DNA of 7,941 nt from Alistipes sp. Its GTDB lineage: Bacteria > Bacteroidota > Bacteroidia > Bacteroidales > Rikenellaceae. Positions 4,750 to 7,941 of this stretch are shown here, piece after piece. The notes beneath the pieces were generated by a model. That model saw nothing but the letters and a program-made list of their open reading frames with translations, had not been told where the DNA came from and did no database searches. The stretch spans positions 1-7,941 of the forward strand of contig JAFOZN010000072.1 of assembly GCA_017391185.1 (NCBI GenBank), given 5' to 3'. The position numbers and the translations under genes were made by a program. The stretch's first letter is position 1. Each line of letters begins with the position of its first letter.

Positions 4750-6120
4750 ATGAACGGTTATCTAATTGCTGGTATAGTTATAGCACTTGTAGTGTTATTG
4801 CTCGCTACCAACAAGAAACTCGTTGAAACATTGAAAAACATATACAAGATCGAGGAGTTGCGTAAGCGTATCGGTTACACTTTGCTTCTTTTGCTTGTAT
4901 ATCGTTTGGGCTGTTTTGTGGTACTGCCGGGTATCAACCCAAATATGTTGGGCGCTGATTCGGCTTTGGCAAACCAGATGGAGAGCAACACATTGTTGGG
5001 CTTGCTTGACGTATTCTCTGGTGGTGCATTTGCCAACGCTGCGATTTTCGCACTCGGTGTGATGCCATACATCACCGCTTCTATCATCATCCAGCTGTTG
5101 GGTATCATGGTGCCAGCAGTTCAGAAGTTGCAGAAGGAGGGTGAGAGTGGTCGCCGCAAGATGAACCAATGGACACGTTTGCTGACTATCGTGGTGCTCT
5201 GCATCCAGGGTCCAGCTTACATGGCCAACCTCTATCGTACTATGCCACACGAGGCATTCATCTATGGAGGTACATTCACTTTCTTCGCCTATGCGACAGT
5301 TATCCTCATCGCAGGTACCATGTTTACAATGTGGCTCGGTGAGAGAATTACGGACAAGGGCATCGGTAACGGTGTCTCAATGATCATCATGATCGGTATC
5401 GTAGCACGTCTACCTCAAGCGTTGCTCGCAGAGTTCACAGCTCGCGTCAGCACATCGACAGGCTCGTTGATCATGTTCGTTGTGGAAATTGCCCTACTGT
5501 TCTTGGTGTTTATGGTTACAATTGCAGTTGTTCAGGCAGTACGCAAGGTGCCTGTGCAGTACGCAAAGCGTATCATCGGTAATAAGCAGTATGGTGGTGT
5601 ACGCCAGTACATCCCGCTTAAGATGAATGCGGCTAACGTAATGCCTATCATCTTTGCTCAGGCTTTGATGTTTGTTCCTGCGCTCGTTCCAGCGTTGCGT
5701 GGTACATTCTCAAACATGCAGAGCTTCTGGTACAACTTCACATTGGCAGTGTTGGTAATCGCCTTTACATATTTCTACACAGCGATTATCGTCAACCCTC
5801 AAATGATGGCAGAGGATATGAAGCGCAACGGTGGTTTCATCCCAGGTGTTAAGCCAGGTAAGCAGACTACCGGCTATATCGATACCATCATGACAAGAAT
5901 CACTCTTCCAGGCTCAATCTTCTTGGCATTAGTGGCTATCATGCCAGGTCTTGCTATGAAGTTCTTGGGTATTCAGCAGCAGTTCGCTTACTTCTATGGC
6001 GGTACATCGCTTCTGATTATGGTGGGTGTTGTTCTTGACACTCTAAAGCAGATTGAGAGCTACTTGTTGATGCGTCACTATGACGGCCTTATGAAGACCG
6101 GACGTATCCAGGGAAGATAA
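4750..6120 (+). CDS. secY: Preprotein translocase subunit SecY, with extra N-terminal hydrophobic segment
   Basis: 456 residues. SecY forms the inner-membrane channel, with SecE and SecG, through which SecA or the ribosome pushes secreted and membrane proteins. Landmarks: the RIGYTLLLLLVYRLGCFVVLPGIN start of the usual TM1 (about residues 40-63); the plug/TM2 region GGAFANAAIFALGVMPYITASIIIQLLG (about 91-118, family signature 1); GERITDKGIGNGVS (about 197-210, signature 2); the C5 loop NKQYGGVRQYIPLK (about 278-291); and the end LMRHYDGLMKTGRIQGR. Most SecY proteins begin near KKLVETLKNIYKIEELRKR; here a hydrophobic run YLIAGIVIALVVLLLA (residues 4-19) precedes it. ATG 4750 is the only ATG before TM1. 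With uncharged MNGY outside and KK after the run, the extra helix could be N-out. The next gene is 116 bases away, a larger gap than elsewhere in the cluster. Confidence 0.96.
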   Translation: MNGYLIAGIVIALVVLLLATNKKLVETLKNIYKIEELRKRIGYTLLLLLVYRLGCFVVLPGINPNMLGADSALANQMESNTLLGLLDVFSGGAFANAAIFALGVMPYITASIIIQLLGIMVPAVQKLQKEGESGRRKMNQWTRLLTIVVLCIQGPAYMANLYRTMPHEAFIYGGTFTFFAYATVILIAGTMFTMWLGERITDKGIGNGVSMIIMIGIVARLPQALLAEFTARVSTSTGSLIMFVVEIALLFLVFMVTIAVVQAVRKVPVQYAKRIIGNKQYGGVRQYIPLKMNAANVMPIIFAQALMFVPALVPALRGTFSNMQSFWYNFTLAVLVIAFTYFYTAIIVNPQMMAEDMKRNGGFIPGVKPGKQTTGYIDTIMTRITLPGSIFLALVAIMPGLAMKFLGIQQQFAYFYGGTSLLIMVGVVLDTLKQIESYLLMRHYDGLMKTGRIQGR

Positions 6121-6180
6121 GAGTTACCTCAAGAAAGGAAGATAAGTAGAAATCGAGCCTGATTATATTTAAAGTAAGAT

Positions 6181-6221
6181 GAGTCAATGCGCACCTCTTT
6201 TCGGAGAGGTGCCCAAGACTC
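6181..6221 (+). promoter_or_regulatory. Long hairpin in the secY-map spacer
   Basis: GCACCTCT (6191-6198) pairs perfectly with AGAGGTGC (6205-6212) around the loop TTTCGG. The outer stem GAGTC (6181-6185) pairs with GACTC (6217-6221), and two further pairs (T6188-A6215, G6189-C6214) span the small internal loop. No T-run follows on either strand (the + side continues GAAAAACAC), so a simple intrinsic terminator is unlikely. It ends 15 bases before the map start and could act as an mRNA stability or processing element or a translation control. A weak -7-like TATATTTA (6164-6171) lies just upstream, so the hairpin might form the 5' end of a map transcript. Confidence 0.6.
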
Positions 6222-6236
6222 GAAAAACACAAACAG

Positions 6237-7010
6237 ATGATCTATCTAAAGACAGCAGAGGAGATTGAGATCCTAAGAGAGAACAATATCTTGGTAAGTA
6301 AGACTCTTGCCGAGGTGGGACGCAATATCCGTCCAGGAGTTACTACTCGTGAGCTTGATCGCATTGCTGAGGAGTTTATCCGTTCACATGGTGCTACTCC
6401 AGCCTTTTTGGGTTATCAAGGCTATCCCGCTTCGCTTTGTATTTCGATTAACGAGCAGGTAGTACATGGCATCCCTGGCGATAGAGTCATCGAGGAAGGT
6501 GATATTGTATCGGTCGATTGTGGTACATTTTTGAAGGGGTTTGTTGGTGATTCGGCATATACGTTTGCCGTAGGTGAGGTCTCGGATGAGGTACGCAGAC
6601 TTCTGGAAGTTACCAAAGAAGCTCTTTATAAAGGTACAGCACAGGCTAAGGTCGGAAATCGCATTGGCGACATTTCGGCGGCAGTGCAGGAGCACGCTGA
6701 GCGCAATGGCTATGGCGTGGTGCGCGAGTTGGTCGGACATGGTCTGGGACGAAAAATGCACGAAGATCCCGAAGTACCAAATTTCGGCGCACGAGGCAGA
6801 GGACCACTCTTGAAGGAGGGTATGGTGATCTGTATAGAACCGATGATCAATATGGGTGTGAAGTCGGTAGTCTTTGAGCGTGACGGTTGGACCGTACGCA
6901 CCAAGGATAAAAAACCTTCGGCACACTTTGAATTTGCGGTAGCTATCCGCAAAGATGGACCAGACGTGTTGACAGACTTTAATATAATCGAACAGGCACT
7001 TAATTTTTAG
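6237..7010 (+). CDS. map: Methionine aminopeptidase, type I
   Basis: 257 residues. The enzyme removes the initiator Met from nascent proteins when the second residue is small, working at the ribosome exit with a dinuclear metal centre. All five metal ligands of the pita-bread fold are visible: D94 (VDCG), D105 (GDSAY), H168 (VGHGLG), E201 (CIEPM) and E232 (HFEFAV). The catalytic histidines H77 (VVHGIPGD) and H175 ([11 protein letters not shown]) are also present. There is no N-terminal zinc-finger or long extension, so it is the short bacterial type Ia form. ATG 6237 follows a 116-base spacer with a hairpin. Codon use is less optimised than in the ribosomal genes (ATA, CGA and AGA appear), suggesting lower expression. 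infA follows after 7 bases. Confidence 0.97.
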   Translation: MIYLKTAEEIEILRENNILVSKTLAEVGRNIRPGVTTRELDRIAEEFIRSHGATPAFLGYQGYPASLCISINEQVVHGIPGDRVIEEGDIVSVDCGTFLKGFVGDSAYTFAVGEVSDEVRRLLEVTKEALYKGTAQAKVGNRIGDISAAVQEHAERNGYGVVRELVGHGLGRKMHEDPEVPNFGARGRGPLLKEGMVICIEPMINMGVKSVVFERDGWTVRTKDKKPSAHFEFAVAIRKDGPDVLTDFNIIEQALNF

Positions 7011-7017
7011 GTTACTC

Positions 7018-7236
7018 ATGGCAAAACAAACTGCTATTGAACGAGACGGAACTATCATCGAGGCGTTGTCAAACGCTATGTTTCGTGTCGAATTGGATAA
7101 CGGACACGTTATCACAGCCCATATCTCAGGTAAGATGCGTATGCATTATATCAAGATCTTGCCAGGAGATAAGGTGAAAGTGGAGATGACCCCCTACGAT
7201 TTGAGTAAGGGTCGCATATCCTTTAGGTACAAATAA
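7018..7236 (+). CDS. infA: Translation initiation factor IF-1
   Basis: 72 residues, exactly the usual size. IF-1 is a single S1-like OB-fold protein that covers the 30S A site during initiation and assists IF-2 and IF-3. The sequence has the standard IF-1 order: [30 protein letters not shown], then [38 protein letters not shown], the last part being the conserved C-terminal strand pair. ATG 7018 is 7 bases after map, so the two are probably co-translated. rpmJ follows after 20 bases. The map-infA-rpmJ order matches other Bacteroidales. Confidence 0.97.
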   Translation: MAKQTAIERDGTIIEALSNAMFRVELDNGHVITAHISGKMRMHYIKILPGDKVKVEMTPYDLSKGRISFRYK

Positions 7237-7256
7237 CTAAGATTGCTTGAAAGAAA

Positions 7257-7373
7257 ATGAAAGTAAAAGCATCAATCAAGAAGAGAAGCGAGGATTGCAA
7301 GATCGTAAGACGCAAGGGTAAGCTTTATGTTATCTGCAAGAAGAATCCTAAATTCAAAATGCGCCAAGGATAA
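7257..7373 (+). CDS. rpmJ: 50S ribosomal protein L36, zinc-free form
   Basis: 38 residues from ATG 7257 to TAA 7371-7373. L36 is the smallest large-subunit protein and sits on 23S rRNA near L6 and L16. The frame reads [20 protein letters not shown] and ends in [13 protein letters not shown], the L36 pattern. The canonical zinc ribbon needs three Cys and one His. Here the first Cys is replaced by Ser (residue 11), C14 and C27 remain, and the terminal His is Phe (residue 33), so the zinc site is broken, as I recall for other Bacteroidota. The leader AAGAAAATG is A-rich. The gene lies between infA and rpsM, its standard place. Confidence 0.95.
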   Translation: MKVKASIKKRSEDCKIVRRKGKLYVICKKNPKFKMRQG

Positions 7374-7405
7374 TATTCAAACGATTTAATTAAAGTAAAG
7401 AATTT

Positions 7406-7786
7406 ATGGCACGTATAGTTGGTGTAGATTTACCAAAGAATAAGCGCGGCGTTATCGGTCTTACATACATTTATGGTATTGGCCGTAGCACGTCAAGCAA
7501 GATTCTTGCTGAGGCAGGAATTGACGAGAATATTAAAGTATGTGACTGGACAGATGAGCAGGTAGGTGCTATCCGTTCTACAATCGCAGATATGGGTTTG
7601 AAGGTAGAGGGCGAGTGCCGTTCTATCATCCAGCTCAACATCAAGCGATTGATGGATATCGGTTGCTACCGTGGAATCCGTCACCGTCTTGGTCTTCCTG
7701 TTCGTGGTCAGAGCACAAAGAACAACGCTCGTACACGTAAGGGTCGCAAGAAGACAGTAGCAAACAAGAAGAAGGCAACTAAGTAA
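7406..7786 (+). CDS. rpsM: 30S ribosomal protein S13
   Basis: 126 residues, normal for Bacteroidales. S13 sits at the top of the 30S head, touches the P-site tRNA through its C-terminal tail and forms intersubunit bridges with L5. It starts [26 protein letters not shown], followed by the helix-hairpin-helix-like KILAEAGI segment, the family signature [35 protein letters not shown] (about residues 79-113), and a Lys-rich tail. ATG 7406 follows rpmJ by 32 bases with an AAAGTAAAGAATTT leader. rpsK comes 15 bases later; this pair opens the classical alpha operon. Confidence 0.97.
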   Translation: MARIVGVDLPKNKRGVIGLTYIYGIGRSTSSKILAEAGIDENIKVCDWTDEQVGAIRSTIADMGLKVEGECRSIIQLNIKRLMDIGCYRGIRHRLGLPVRGQSTKNNARTRKGRKKTVANKKKATK

Positions 7787-7801
7787 TAAACAGGAGCGAT
7801 T

Positions 7802-7941
7802 ATGGCAAAGAAAACTGGAACAGTTAAGAAGAAGGTTGTTAAGGTTGGCGCAGTCGGTATGGCTTTCGTTCACTCAACATTTAACAACGTAATCATCACA
7901 ATCACTAACGAGGTTGGTGAGGTTATCAGCTGGTCATCAGC
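7802..7941 (+). CDS. rpsK: 30S ribosomal protein S11, N-terminal part (continues beyond window)
   Basis: The first 46 codons plus two bases are visible. S11 binds 16S rRNA on the platform of the 30S subunit and contacts mRNA near the E site. The frame reads a Lys-rich start ([16 protein letters not shown]) and then [27 protein letters not shown], the conserved first strands of S11 (typically …H-x-x-x-FNNTIVTITD-x-x-G-…-WSSAG). ATG 7802 is preceded by AGGAGCGATT, one of the few Shine-Dalgarno-like sites in the window. The remaining two thirds of the protein, and the expected rpsD-rpoA-rplQ, lie past the right edge. Confidence 0.96.
   Translation, partial: MAKKTGTVKKKVVKVGAVGMAFVHSTFNNVIITITNEVGEVISWSS

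Noticed and set aside
6181..6221. Intrinsic terminator between secY and map
   Set aside because: The hairpin is strong but no T-run follows it on either strand, so it was listed as a regulatory hairpin instead.
6384..7115. 243-codon minus-strand open frame opposite map
   Set aside because: It is a shadow of map, whose metal ligands and full-length fold are clear on the + strand; the antisense product has no recognisable features.

Overview
The window is a Bacteroidales-type (phylum Bacteroidota) chromosomal segment carrying most of the spc ribosomal-protein operon and the start of the alpha operon, all on the + strand. Evidence for the phylum: the gene order rplE-rpsN-rpsH-rplF-rplR-rpsE-rpmD-rplO-secY-map-infA-rpmJ-rpsM-rpsK, AT-rich leaders mostly without Shine-Dalgarno sequences, a TAnnTTTG-type -7 promoter element, zinc-free S14 and L36, and protein sequences that read as Bacteroidales. 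The genus cannot be fixed from this sequence alone.

Layout. 1-498: 3' part of an unrelated outer-membrane beta-barrel-like gene, open at the left edge and cut off by a stop. 499-549: only the last 16 codons of rplX (L24), in the same frame directly after that stop; the rest of rplX and the S10-operon genes expected upstream are absent. 549-1412: rplE and rpsN, ended by a strong intrinsic terminator (1422-1465). 1413-2123: a 711-base non-coding gap that splits the usually continuous spc operon. It holds several inverted repeats, including a compact three-way-junction fold with a possible pseudoknot (1652-1739), a second terminator-like hairpin (1869-1930), and a Bacteroidota-like promoter (about 1996-2003) serving rpsH. 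2124-6120: tightly packed rpsH to secY. 6121-6236: a spacer with a long hairpin. 6237-7941: map, infA, rpmJ (38 codons), rpsM and the 5' end of rpsK, which runs off the right edge.

Together the genes supply small- and large-subunit ribosomal proteins (L5, S14, S8, L6, L18, S5, L30, L15, L36, S13, S11), initiation factor IF-1, the methionine aminopeptidase that trims nascent chains, and the SecY translocation channel. This is the usual grouping of translation with co-translational export and N-terminal processing.

The parts worth a second look are not the core genes. They are the OMP/rplX junction (assembly misjoin or real rearrangement), the structured insertion between rpsN and rpsH, and a SecY with an apparent extra N-terminal membrane segment. 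I found no mobile-element gene, CRISPR array, tRNA or rRNA.
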